A stretch of 64,000 bases of DNA from JAGVXH01 sp041649755 (GTDB lineage Archaea; Nanobdellota; Nanobdellia; Pacearchaeales; GW2011-AR1): the NCBI GenBank assembly GCA_041649755.1, contig JBAZMK010000005.1:17001-81000 (forward strand), in the 5' to 3' direction. Position 1 is the first letter of the stretch, and every line of letters starts with the position of its first letter. Position numbers and translations under genes: made by a program. This document shows positions 7,845 to 16,125 of this stretch, piece by piece. Below the pieces are notes generated by a model. The model was not told the origin of the DNA. It was given only the letters and a program-made list of their open reading frames with translations, and did no database searches.

Positions 7845-8459
7845 ATGGATTTTCGACAAATATTCTTCGATCTTGATGATACGTTAGTAAATACTAGAGA
7901 AACTATTTATAAGAGAATTGGAATTCTATTGGAGGAGTTTCAATTGAGAACTGACCCTTATAAAATATATGATTTGCTTGATCTTAAAGATCGAGAAGAA
8001 AGGTTAAAAGGTTTAGTAAAAAATCCTGCAGATTTTTGGGAGCGATATGAACAACTTAGGAGAATAGTCAGAGTATCAAGTATCTCGGGAGTAATCCCAA
8101 CACTTGAAGAACTACGTTCTAGAAATATCCCTCTTGGGATAATTACGAATAATAGACACGGTAAAACCTTGGAAAAATTAACTTCTGCTAAGATAAATAG
8201 CAGGATTTTTATTGGAGGTATTTACAGTTGTTCAGAAATCGATTTTCTTAAACCCTCTTCAGAAATAGCAAAAATAATAAATTTATTTCCTGAGAAAGTT
8301 TTATATGTTGGAGATGATTTAATTGATTATGAATTTGCACAAAATATGGGCGTAGATTTTTATGGCGTTTGCACAGGATTTTATGGCAAAGAAGACTTTT
8401 TAAAAAAAGGTTTAGGCGTTGAAAGAATCTTTCCAAATATTAGAAAGGCTTTTAAATGA
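7845..8459 (+). CDS. HAD-superfamily phosphatase
   Basis: A 204-aa haloacid-dehalogenase-type phosphohydrolase: motif I FFDLDDTLVNT (about residues 7-17, nucleophile and acid/base Asp), motif II IITNN (about 97), motif III Lys in FLKPSSEIAK and motif IV VGDDLIDYEFA (about 154-164). The small helical cap inserted after motif I resembles phosphoglycolate-phosphatase/pyrophosphatase PpaX types. It is cotranscribed with the Nudix gene. Its 3' end overlaps the convergent AbrB/PhoU regulator gene by 48 bp. Confidence 0.85.
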   Translation: MDFRQIFFDLDDTLVNTRETIYKRIGILLEEFQLRTDPYKIYDLLDLKDREERLKGLVKNPADFWERYEQLRRIVRVSSISGVIPTLEELRSRNIPLGIITNNRHGKTLEKLTSAKINSRIFIGGIYSCSEIDFLKPSSEIAKIINLFPEKVLYVGDDLIDYEFAQNMGVDFYGVCTGFYGKEDFLKKGLGVERIFPNIRKAFK

Positions 8460-9311
8460 TTTACAAAAAGATTCTATATTCATCAATATGGTGCCAATTA
8501 GAAAATATAATAGAGGTTCTGAGTTATTTTTTTTACTAACTTCATCATTGATTTTCAATATTATCCTAGAAAAATCTTCGTTAAAATAATTTTTATTTGA
8601 AAAGGACGTTATGATTTCTCCAAAGATTTCTCCAATTCTTTTAAGTTCATCTATAGAGACATTTGAATAATTTTTCTTGCCCCTATTTTTATAATAAATT
8701 AATATACCCTTTTGGATGTTTTTTAAAGATTCAAATCCCGTTTTACATAGTAAATAATTACTTCCAATTCTTTGCGAAAAAAAGATTTGTCTTAGAAATA
8801 AACTTATTTTAGAAGAAACTTCATAAGATATATCTTCAATTTCTTCAATATTTCTTAGATTTTTATTCTGTAACTCTTTTTGAAGAGATTGAATTTGCCA
8901 TTTCAATAATGATAAAATATTTATAATACTTTTATTATTATCAATATTAAACTTATGATTTGAAAATAATATTTGTGCGTCCTTTTTCCCTCTCTCTAAA
9001 ATGTCAGCACCTACCAAATTGTCGATAACTTTTTTTATTACCTTATAATCTTTTTCTGTCTTAAATAAAATATTAATTTCAGAAAAACCCTCAGAATAGA
9101 GCCTGTAGATTTCTTCAAGATTTGTTTCATCAAAGAGAATAACCTTTGATTCTTTAAGTATTTCCAAATTGTCAGCGGTTATTAAGATTGATTCTCCTTC
9201 AACAGTAACTTCTAATTCTTGACCTTTTTTTATCTCTTTCTGTTTAATCCAATTTTTTGGAAGACTAATCATATAACTTGCAGGCCCCTGTCTAATAACT
9301 CTCCTTTTCAT
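8412..9311 (-). CDS. AbrB-domain/PhoU-like regulator
   Basis: The 299-aa protein begins with a swapped-hairpin AbrB/SpoVT DNA-binding domain (RRVIRQGPASYMISLPKNWI, about residues 3-22, then KKGQELEVTVEGESILI). A long helical region with PhoU-like character follows. Archaeal proteins of this design are usually annotated phosphate-uptake regulators, although no pst transporter is nearby. An inverted repeat TATATAC...GTATATA lies 14 bp upstream of its ATG and also upstream of the divergent glycosyltransferase operon. It may autoregulate and control that operon (inference). The low-complexity Asn/Lys-rich middle suggests relaxed constraint. Confidence 0.75.
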   Translation of the reverse strand: MKRRVIRQGPASYMISLPKNWIKQKEIKKGQELEVTVEGESILITADNLEILKESKVILFDETNLEEIYRLYSEGFSEINILFKTEKDYKVIKKVIDNLVGADILERGKKDAQILFSNHKFNIDNNKSIINILSLLKWQIQSLQKELQNKNLRNIEEIEDISYEVSSKISLFLRQIFFSQRIGSNYLLCKTGFESLKNIQKGILIYYKNRGKKNYSNVSIDELKRIGEIFGEIITSFSNKNYFNEDFSRIILKINDEVSKKNNSEPLLYFLIGTILMNIESFCKSFKSLSNIWKDSFNA

Positions 9312-9324
9312 TTTATTTAAATAA

Positions 9325-9347
9325 TATATACATAATAATTGTATATA
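9325..9347. promoter_or_regulatory. Palindromic operator candidate between divergent genes
   Basis: TATATAC (9325-9331) and GTATATA (9341-9347) form a perfect 7-bp inverted repeat with a 9-bp spacer. It lies between the AbrB/PhoU regulator (minus) and the glycan operon (plus). The arms could also serve as TATA boxes, so they may simply be overlapping divergent promoters. Confidence 0.4.
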
Positions 9348-9384
9348 GACTACATTTATATATATTTCTATTGTAACGATAATT

Positions 9385-10359
9385 ATGGTTATAATTGGAA
9401 TAGCTGCATATAATGAAGAAAATAACCTTTGTGAAACACTACCTTATTTAGAGGATCAATTAATGAAAATGAAGATAATCAAAGACTCTAAAATTTTAGT
9501 TTGTTTAAATGGTTGTACCGATCAAACTGAAAGAATTGTAAAGAGAATGCAAAGGGAATATAACAATATTGCAATCCTTCACTCTAAAAAAGGCAAATTA
9601 AAAGCACATAAAAAGATTTTGGATAATCTACCTAACGGCGAGATAATATTTTTTTCGGACGCAGATGTATTTGTTCCGCGAAAAACGATTCAGAATATAT
9701 TGAATGAATTCAAAAATAATAGAAACGCAAAAATCATCTCAGCATATCCTTATGCGTTAAAGTTAGGGAAATCTAATCTTTATGTAAAACTAGTATATAA
9801 TGTTTTAAATATTAAAAGAATATATCCAAAAATTGAAGTAGCAGAGAAAGATGTATCCAAATTTCATGGTAATGTGGAGGATAAATTTTTAAAAAAATCC
9901 AGAATATATTTTCATGGGAGATTTTTTGGTATTAAAACCAAGGAGGTATATCAATTCCCTAAAAAGGGCAGTAAGATAAGAGGAGATGACACTTTTCTAA
10001 CAAGATGTACTTTGTTAAAATATGGTGGGGGATCAATAAAGGTTTTATTTAAATCTCCAGTTTATTGTTCACCGGTAACTTCAGTTAAAGAATATTTAAA
10101 ATCTTGGTATCGAATTAGAAAAGATATTGATCTTATTGGAGAAGAATATCCCGAATATAAAGAGATAAACAAAAATGTTGAGATGACCATCAATTGGGAT
10201 TATTTAAAAAAAATGAAAACTTCAGTTAAGATTTATGCAGTCCTATTTTTTATATTAAGAAAATATGAAAAGTATTCTTTTTTTATATTAAAGAGATATA
10301 TAGATTTAGATAATATTTGGTCTTATGATAAGAAAGATTCAATAAGGAGGTTTAAATAA
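9385..10359 (+). CDS. Family 2 glycosyltransferase
   Basis: The 324-aa protein has the GT-A layout: IGIAAYNEENNLCETLPYLE at the start (about residues 4-23), LVCLNGCTDQT, then FFSDADVFVP (about 91-100), the D-x-D that binds the metal and nucleotide sugar. There is a later RGDDTFLT acidic motif (about 205-212). No transmembrane helices are evident. It is first in a four-gene operon with a family 4 transferase, an HprK-like kinase and a methyltransferase. The operon probably builds a decorated surface or storage glycan; donor and acceptor are unknown. AT content is high even for this genome. Confidence 0.8.
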   Translation: MVIIGIAAYNEENNLCETLPYLEDQLMKMKIIKDSKILVCLNGCTDQTERIVKRMQREYNNIAILHSKKGKLKAHKKILDNLPNGEIIFFSDADVFVPRKTIQNILNEFKNNRNAKIISAYPYALKLGKSNLYVKLVYNVLNIKRIYPKIEVAEKDVSKFHGNVEDKFLKKSRIYFHGRFFGIKTKEVYQFPKKGSKIRGDDTFLTRCTLLKYGGGSIKVLFKSPVYCSPVTSVKEYLKSWYRIRKDIDLIGEEYPEYKEINKNVEMTINWDYLKKMKTSVKIYAVLFFILRKYEKYSFFILKRYIDLDNIWSYDKKDSIRRFK

Positions 10360-10360
10360 A

Positions 10361-11479
10361 ATGAAAATTGCAATCCATAATGCACAAATAAGCCACTATC
10401 TTGGTGGGACTGAAAGGGCAATATATCTAGAAATAAAAAATTTATTAAAAATTGACCCCGATTTAGAAATAACCCTCCTAACAACAAAAACAGAAAATGA
10501 ATCTATCTTATTTAAAAAAATCAAAGCTCTTCAATCAAATAGATTTAAAATTGTTTTATTTGATATTTCTAAGATCTCAATTGAAATAAAAAGCGATTCA
10601 AATACATCTGACAAATGGCATATGGAATCTATGCAATTTGGATTAAGAACTGGCGATTATTATCTAAAAAATAATTTTGACTTAGTTCTTTATCATTTTA
10701 CTACAGATATTATGTTTCTGCCAAAAAAGTTTAAAAGAGTTTTAAATGTTCATGGTACTCCTAGCAAAAGATCCTTACTAGATGAAAATTGTTTAGAAAG
10801 TCCGGATGTTATTATTTATACAACTAATGACATTAAAAATATAATTGAAAAAATGCATCCTTTTACTAAATCAAGAATAAGTAAGGTAATTTATCTTGGA
10901 ACCCCGGTAGATAATCGTATTTTTCCAAAAAAGGAAAGGATAATCGATATTTTATTTGTAGGAAGATTGATAAAAATTAAAGGAGTGGATTTATTAATAA
11001 AGGCGGTACATAAACTGAAGAATAATAAAAACTTAAAGATTTCAATCATAGGAAAAGGTCCAGAAGAAAAAAATCTCAAACTTCTAGTTAAAAAATTGGG
11101 ATTAGAAAAAAATGTAGTTTTTCACTCTTTTGTTTCTGATAAAAAATTATTGAACATTTATAGAACAACAAAAATAGCGGTTTTTCCTTCTTATAAGAAA
11201 GAAGGTATAATATTGGCAATGCTAGAAGCAGCATCTTTTGGTTGTGGACTGATTGTTTCAAATTGTTGCGGGATGCCAGAATTTATTGAGAATAATTCTG
11301 AAGGATTATTATTTGAACCAAAAAATATATCTGATTTATCTAAAAAGATAAATTTCTTGTTGAATCATCCAAATAAAAGAGAGGAGATGGGTAAAAAAGC
11401 TACAGACAAGATAAATAATTATTGGAATGAATTATCTAAAACAAAGGAACTTTACGAATATCTTCGGGAGGTAATATGA
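10361..11479 (+). CDS. Family 4 glycosyltransferase
   Basis: The 372-aa GT-B enzyme has an N-terminal acceptor domain opening with HNAQISHYLGGTERAIYLE and a C-terminal donor domain with ILFVGRLIKIKGVDLLIKAV (about residues 197-216), FHSFVSDKKLLNIYRTTKIA and the E-x7-E loop FPSYKKEGIILAMLEAASFG. A strong Shine-Dalgarno sequence (AGGAGG) lies just upstream, inside the end of the previous gene, as expected for an internal operon gene. It probably adds a hexose retaining its anomeric configuration. Confidence 0.85.
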   Translation: MKIAIHNAQISHYLGGTERAIYLEIKNLLKIDPDLEITLLTTKTENESILFKKIKALQSNRFKIVLFDISKISIEIKSDSNTSDKWHMESMQFGLRTGDYYLKNNFDLVLYHFTTDIMFLPKKFKRVLNVHGTPSKRSLLDENCLESPDVIIYTTNDIKNIIEKMHPFTKSRISKVIYLGTPVDNRIFPKKERIIDILFVGRLIKIKGVDLLIKAVHKLKNNKNLKISIIGKGPEEKNLKLLVKKLGLEKNVVFHSFVSDKKLLNIYRTTKIAVFPSYKKEGIILAMLEAASFGCGLIVSNCCGMPEFIENNSEGLLFEPKNISDLSKKINFLLNHPNKREEMGKKATDKINNYWNELSKTKELYEYLREVI

Positions 11480-12342
11480 AAAAAACAATTTATTTAGATT
11501 CTAAAGGATCGGTATGTAGACTTACGGGAACAAACAGCGTAATCGAAGAAATTATAGAAGATGATTTTACAAAACATTTTATTCCTGATTTAAGAATTCG
11601 TCTAAAATATAAAGATCCTGCTATAAACGTTATAGCAAAGGAAATAAAGGTTCCAACTATGATCTCTTATCCTAATGTAACATATAAACCAAACTTGCCT
11701 CCAAGAGATATTGTTTCATTATGCGAGTATTTATTAGAAAGAAATAGACAAGAAAAAAAAGGTTACTATTCACTAAGTTCTGCTACTGCTTCTAGAAATG
11801 GAGATTCAGTAATTTTTTTTGCTGGCGCAACAAATTCTGGGAAAACAAGTGGAATGCTGGATTTAATTCAAAACCATGGATTTAGTTTTTATTCTGATGA
11901 ACATACCTTAATAGACTTAGAGAATAAAAAGGTTGTAGGAGGTTCAAGATCCATAGCAACAAGAAAAGAGATTTTAAAGAAAAGATTGTCTAACGTAGGG
12001 GAATTTCTTTTGAAAGATTTAGATGATGATTATGAAAAAAAGGCTAGACTTTTTATTTATCCCCATATAGACCATGGACTAGATAAACCCATTCAATATC
12101 AGTTTAGCCCCTTAGATTTTCACTGGCTGCTCTCTCGAGAATTTGGAGGAGTGATAAGAGGCGTTGTTAAATTCACCGATCATTTCAGATACCCTCTTCC
12201 CTCTCTTGACACTCGGAAGTTATCTAAAATAAGAGCTCATAGAACACAACAATTTGCAAACTTTGTTCCTTGTTATTATTTCCAAGGATCCTTGAGCCAG
12301 ATGTCAAATTTTGTAGAGGAGAAATTAAAAGAAAATGATTAA
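11476..12342 (+). CDS. HPr kinase-like P-loop protein
   Basis: The 288-aa protein contains a Walker A loop FFAGATNSGKTSGMLDLI (about residues 115-132) followed by FYSDEHTLID (about 142-151), the pattern of the HprK/PEP-carboxykinase-like fold found in HPr kinases and in kinases linked to glycan or peptide clusters. The ~110-aa N-terminal region is unrecognised. The gene overlaps its upstream neighbour by 4 bp and has a GGGAGG ribosome site. In such operons it may phosphorylate a sugar or lipid acceptor. No HPr or PTS gene is seen here. Confidence 0.65.
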   Translation: MKKTIYLDSKGSVCRLTGTNSVIEEIIEDDFTKHFIPDLRIRLKYKDPAINVIAKEIKVPTMISYPNVTYKPNLPPRDIVSLCEYLLERNRQEKKGYYSLSSATASRNGDSVIFFAGATNSGKTSGMLDLIQNHGFSFYSDEHTLIDLENKKVVGGSRSIATRKEILKKRLSNVGEFLLKDLDDDYEKKARLFIYPHIDHGLDKPIQYQFSPLDFHWLLSREFGGVIRGVVKFTDHFRYPLPSLDTRKLSKIRAHRTQQFANFVPCYYFQGSLSQMSNFVEEKLKEND

Positions 12343-13105
12343 ATTAAATGAAAAAAAGATATTGCATACCCTTAAGAAAGATGACAAAGTCTTAGATATC
12401 GGCGGGTGGGATAAGCCATTCAATAGGGCTAATTATGTTTTAGATATTCAGCCATATAAAACAAGGGGGTTTCATGGGAGTCAAGGGGGAAAACAAGAGT
12501 TTTTTACAGAAAAGACTTGGATAATCCATGATATTTCTTCTAGAAAAAAGCTGCCTTTCAAAGATAATTTCTTTGATTTTGTTATTTGCAGTCATGTTTT
12601 AGAAGACATACGAGATCCATTATGGCTTTGTTCTGAGATTAAGAGAATTTCTAAAAGGGGGTATATTGAATTTCCTTCAATTTTCGCTGAATTAACAAAA
12701 GGAATTGATAATAATAAATACGTCGGATATTACCATCATCGATGGTTAATTGAATTAAAAAAAAATAAGCTTTATTTTAGATTTAAACCTCACTTTATAC
12801 ATAATGACAAAAGGTATCACTTTCCAAAAACATATCTTAAACGTATAACCGAGGAGAAAATTAACACTTTTTTATTTTGGGATGATGAATTTGAATTTTC
12901 AGAAATTATTCAAATTAGTCGAGATAAAACAAAAAGATACCTAAATAGGATTATATTGAAAGAAGGGTATAGAAAAAAAGCCACACTTTTTCTAAACTTT
13001 ATAGATAAAATAAAATATAACTATAAATATATTAAAAAAAAACTTAACAAGAATACATATTGTCCAAGGTATATGGATGTTGAAGAGTATCATTCAACGG
13101 CGTAA
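12335..13105 (+). CDS. Class I methyltransferase of the glycan operon
   Basis: The 256-aa protein has DDKVLDIGGWDKPFNRANYV (motif I, about residues 14-33) and PFKDNFFDFVICSHVLEDIR (motif IV/post region, about 72-91), as in SAM-dependent methyltransferases that accompany glycosyltransferases. The C-terminal ~130 residues are basic and aromatic-rich and may bind the acceptor. It overlaps the kinase gene by 8 bp and ends the operon. It likely methylates a sugar or capping group. Confidence 0.75.
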   Translation: MIKLNEKKILHTLKKDDKVLDIGGWDKPFNRANYVLDIQPYKTRGFHGSQGGKQEFFTEKTWIIHDISSRKKLPFKDNFFDFVICSHVLEDIRDPLWLCSEIKRISKRGYIEFPSIFAELTKGIDNNKYVGYYHHRWLIELKKNKLYFRFKPHFIHNDKRYHFPKTYLKRITEEKINTFLFWDDEFEFSEIIQISRDKTKRYLNRIILKEGYRKKATLFLNFIDKIKYNYKYIKKKLNKNTYCPRYMDVEEYHSTA

Positions 13106-13252
13106 TGATAATCTTTATTTTGCGTTCAAAAAGAAAGACAAATTGAAATAGAGTAAATTTCAACTTAGAACAGTTAAGAGAAATTATACAATATAATCTC
13201 AGAACTATCTTGTTGGTTTAAAAAGGTTCAATGCTCCGCTAGAGCACTATCA

Positions 13253-13412
13253 TGCTCCCACCGGGATTTGAACCCGGGTCTCCGCCGTTCTCCAATGAAT
13301 CTCAAAGAGATTATCGGTAGTGGTTCAAGCGAACCTGAAATTTATTGTCTCACCGACTAAAATTTCCCACCTCTTGAGAGGGCGGTATCCTTGGCCTCTA
13401 GACTATGAGAGC
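13253..13412 (-). tRNA. tRNA-Glu(CTC) with an 87-nt intron
   Basis: Exon 1 spans 13412-13375 and exon 2 spans 13287-13253. Joined they give a 73-nt cloverleaf: acceptor GCTCTCA/TGGGAGC, anticodon arm CCGCC-CTCTCAC-GGCGG and T-arm CCGGG-TTCAAAT-CCCGG. The intron (13288-13374) sits after position 37, the canonical archaeal site. CCA is not encoded. A TATA-like element at 13431-13445 lies ~25 bp upstream. A partial second copy lies just upstream (see 13447-13590). Confidence 0.85.
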
Positions 13413-13446
13413 ACATAAGAAAGATACAAAGAGGCTTTTAAAATTT

Positions 13447-13590
13447 CCCATCTCAAGTTGAGAGGCGAGTAAAACGCTCCGAACAACACTAAAATGAAAA
13501 TCTTGTTGCGAGGTGCATTTTGCGAGAGGTATCCTTGGCCTCTAGACTATGAGAGCATATAAGAAAGATACAAAGAGGCTTTTAAAATTT
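13447..13590 (-). pseudogene. Partial, interrupted tandem copy of the tRNA-Glu gene
   Basis: Positions 13528-13590 repeat 13384-13446 with one mismatch in 63. The repeat covers the promoter and the first 29 nt of tRNA-Glu. Next come 61 nt (13467-13527) with no counterpart in the intact gene that can fold into a long imperfect hairpin. Resemblance then resumes (13447-13466) to the anticodon loop and start of the intron before running into the promoter of the intact gene. No 3' half is present, so a functional tRNA cannot be formed in cis. Confidence 0.6.
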
Positions 13591-13599
13591 GCCCTCAAA

Positions 13600-13929
13600 T
13601 TATTTTTTCTCGTCAGTCTTTTTTCCCTTAGATTTTTTCACCCTAATAACAAAATCTTCTAAAGACATCTCTAAAGAAGAAACTGATGAAGGACTCCCAG
13701 AAGTATCAATAATATGGGTACCCTGAATAACCTCTGGGCTTCCATTAAAATGAGCTACATAAGGATAAAGATGGATTACGTAACTATTAGGAAAACGAGA
13801 ATCACACGCCTTTAAAATCCCTGTCCCCCCGATTCCACCAGATACATCTACCCTAACGGGCTTACCCAAATGAACACTATAAATTGTATCATGGATGTTT
13901 ACATTACCCGAACTAAACCCAAAAACCAT
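13600..13929 (-). CDS. Hypothetical protein (109 aa)
   Basis: The 109-aa protein is glycine/serine-rich with a beta-strand-like pattern (VRVDVSGGIGGTGILKACDS, about residues 27-46) and a charged lysine tail. No signal peptide or membrane segment is visible. A TATA-like TTTATAAA lies ~30 bp upstream of the ATG, supporting it as a real leaderless gene. It is followed by AlaRS upstream on the same strand but separated by 54 bp. Function not recognised. Confidence 0.55.
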   Translation of the reverse strand: MVFGFSSGNVNIHDTIYSVHLGKPVRVDVSGGIGGTGILKACDSRFPNSYVIHLYPYVAHFNGSPEVIQGTHIIDTSGSPSSVSSLEMSLEDFVIRVKKSKGKKTDEKK

Positions 13930-13983
13930 AAGAAGAGGGAATATTCTTTGTTTATAAAAGTTACTATTATAAAATAACTAAAG

Positions 13984-15732
13984 CTATTCCAAAGCAGCCT
14001 TTATTCTCCTAACACCCGAACTAGACGACTCTTCTTTCAATATCTTAAAATGTCCAAGCTCCCCTGTATTCTTAACATGGGGTCCTGCACAAATTTCCTT
14101 GCTAAAATCTCCTATAAAGTAAACCTTCACCTTCTCCCCATATTTGCTCTCAAAAACACCCTGAGCACCCTTCTTCTTTGCATCATCTAAAGACATTTCT
14201 TCCATAACAACAGGTATACCTTCTGAAATCTTCTCATTAACAATCTTCTCAACTTCCTCAACTTCTTCTTTAGTCAATTTCCTGTCAAAATTAAAATCAA
14301 ACCTAATCCTCTCAGGGGTTATATTAGAACCCTTCTGATGAATATCTGGCTTATTCAAAACAACTCTCAAAGCCTGATTAAGAAGATGTGTCGCCGTATG
14401 AAGACGAGTAGTAGCCTCACTATTATCTGCAAGACCACTCTTAAATTTACCCGCAGAAGCCGTTCTTGACAGAGTCTTATGTCTTTCAAACTCCTCGTTA
14501 AAACCCTTTTCATCAACATTGATACCACTTTCTTTAGCCATCTCTCTTACCATCTCTATAGGAAATCCATAAGATTGAAAAAGCAAAAACGCATTCTTCC
14601 CGTCAACAACCTTCTTTTCCTTAGTTAACTTCTCAAAAAGACTCAATCCTTTTTCCAAAGTCTTCTCAAACCTCTCCTCTTCAAGATTTATCTCTGAAAA
14701 AACCCTTTCCTTATTCCTCTGCAAGACCTCATAATCGTCATAAATTTCAAAAACTTTTTCTGCAATAGGATTAATTAAATCAATTCCAACAAAACCGAGT
14801 TTCCTTAAATTAACAATCGCCCTCCTCAAAAGCCTTCTTAAAACATAACCTCTTTCGGTATTTGAAGGAACAACCCCATCAGCAATTATAAAAACAGAAG
14901 CTTTAACATGGTCAGCAATAATTCTCATTGTCCTTTCATTACCTTCATAGGACTTTCCGGACAAATGTTCTACTTCCTCAATAATCGGCTTCCACATGTC
15001 CGCGAGATAATTATCATCCAACCCATTCAGAACCGCAATTGTTCTCTCCACCCCCATTCCCGTATCAATATTCTTTTGCCCCGCTTCAGAATAACCCCCC
15101 TTAGCGTCTTTTTCATACTGCATCAAAACATCGTTCCATATTTCAACCCAGTTCTCGTCCTCTGGATTAAAAATTTTAGGGGCTGGCTTGTGAGACTTCC
15201 AGTAAAACATCTCTGTATCAGGTCCGCAAGGTCCAGCTCCCGCAGTTTCCCACCAGTTATCCTTTAAGTATACTATTCTTTCTTTAGGTATACCTAAAAA
15301 GTTCCAGATTTTATAAGATTCTAAATCCTTTTCGGACTTGTTGTCCCCTCCAAAAACAGAAACCGCCAGCCTTTCCTTAGGTAGCTTAAGAACATTTATC
15401 AGGAAATCAAAACTCCATTCAATAGCTTCTTTTTTAAAATAATCTCCTAAACTCCAGTTGCCTAACATTTCAAAGAATGTATGATGAAAAGAATCCCCTA
15501 CATCGTCAATATCCCCCGTTCTAATGCACCTCTGGACATTAACCAACCTCTTGCCTTGAGGGTGCTTTTCCCCAAGCAAAAAAGGAACCAAAGGATGCAT
15601 TCCTGCAGTCGTAAAGAGAACCGTCGGATCATTTTCAGGAACAAGTGAAGAATTTTTCACCTCTTTATGCCCCTTAGACCTAAAAAATTCTATATATTTC
15701 CTTATCAATTCTTTCCTTTCCATCAATTGCAA
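13984..15732 (-). CDS. alaS: Alanyl-tRNA synthetase, short form
   Basis: This enzyme charges tRNA-Ala. The class II catalytic domain opens with HKEVKNSSLVPENDPTVLFT, TTAGMHPLVPFL and VQRCIRTGDIDDVG. The editing domain has RLHTATHLL (HxxxH, about residue 433-437) and CAGPH (C548/H552). It ends at residue 582, directly after the editing domain, so the ~250-aa C-Ala dimerisation domain of canonical AlaRS is missing. The N-terminal sequence looks bacterial/eukaryotic rather than archaeal type. An alternative ATG at codon 4 (15723) is possible. Horizontal acquisition from a small-genome bacterium is plausible. Confidence 0.93.
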   Translation of the reverse strand: MQLMERKELIRKYIEFFRSKGHKEVKNSSLVPENDPTVLFTTAGMHPLVPFLLGEKHPQGKRLVNVQRCIRTGDIDDVGDSFHHTFFEMLGNWSLGDYFKKEAIEWSFDFLINVLKLPKERLAVSVFGGDNKSEKDLESYKIWNFLGIPKERIVYLKDNWWETAGAGPCGPDTEMFYWKSHKPAPKIFNPEDENWVEIWNDVLMQYEKDAKGGYSEAGQKNIDTGMGVERTIAVLNGLDDNYLADMWKPIIEEVEHLSGKSYEGNERTMRIIADHVKASVFIIADGVVPSNTERGYVLRRLLRRAIVNLRKLGFVGIDLINPIAEKVFEIYDDYEVLQRNKERVFSEINLEEERFEKTLEKGLSLFEKLTKEKKVVDGKNAFLLFQSYGFPIEMVREMAKESGINVDEKGFNEEFERHKTLSRTASAGKFKSGLADNSEATTRLHTATHLLNQALRVVLNKPDIHQKGSNITPERIRFDFNFDRKLTKEEVEEVEKIVNEKISEGIPVVMEEMSLDDAKKKGAQGVFESKYGEKVKVYFIGDFSKEICAGPHVKNTGELGHFKILKEESSSSGVRRIKAALE

Positions 15733-15747
15733 AAGAATTAAGAGTTT

Positions 15748-16125
15748 TTAAGATTTGGGATAACTATTCTCCGCCCAATTATTCAACTCTTCAATCTTCT
15801 CATTAATCCGCCTTAACTCTTCATCAATCTTATCATTCTTGGAATAATCCTTCATAAAATCTGCTTTAACTTCTTCCTCCCTTTTAAACTCCTTGGGGAT
15901 TTCAACAACAGGCAACTTATTCTCAAAAGAACTAACATCACTCTTCAAGGAGTTTATTGTTTGATGAAGTTTCTTCTTTAAATCACTTTTTTGTCTTGAA
16001 AAAACAGCCAGTTTATGAAGATTTTTAAGAGAGTTAAGCAAATCTGCCTGACTTTTCAAAACATTTGCCTTACTCGCCCGATACTTTTCCAAACTTATAG
16101 AAACATAGATTTCTTCTGAAACCAT
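15748..16125 (-). CDS. Coiled-coil protein (125 aa)
   Basis: The protein is almost entirely charged helix (KSDLKKKLHQTINSLKSDVS, then EELRRINEKIEELNNWAENS), predicting coiled coils, with no motif I recognise. Its start touches the stop of the preceding gene (1-bp overlap), so the two are translationally coupled and probably interact. A structural or cell-surface-scaffold role is only a guess. Confidence 0.65.
   Translation of the reverse strand: MVSEEIYVSISLEKYRASKANVLKSQADLLNSLKNLHKLAVFSRQKSDLKKKLHQTINSLKSDVSSFENKLPVVEIPKEFKREEEVKADFMKDYSKNDKIDEELRRINEKIEELNNWAENSYPKS

Noticed and set aside
13528..13590. Split tRNA 5' half (as in Nanoarchaeum)
   Set aside because: The copy ends before the anticodon and no matching 3' half or complementary joining segment is visible in the window; treated as a partial duplicate instead.
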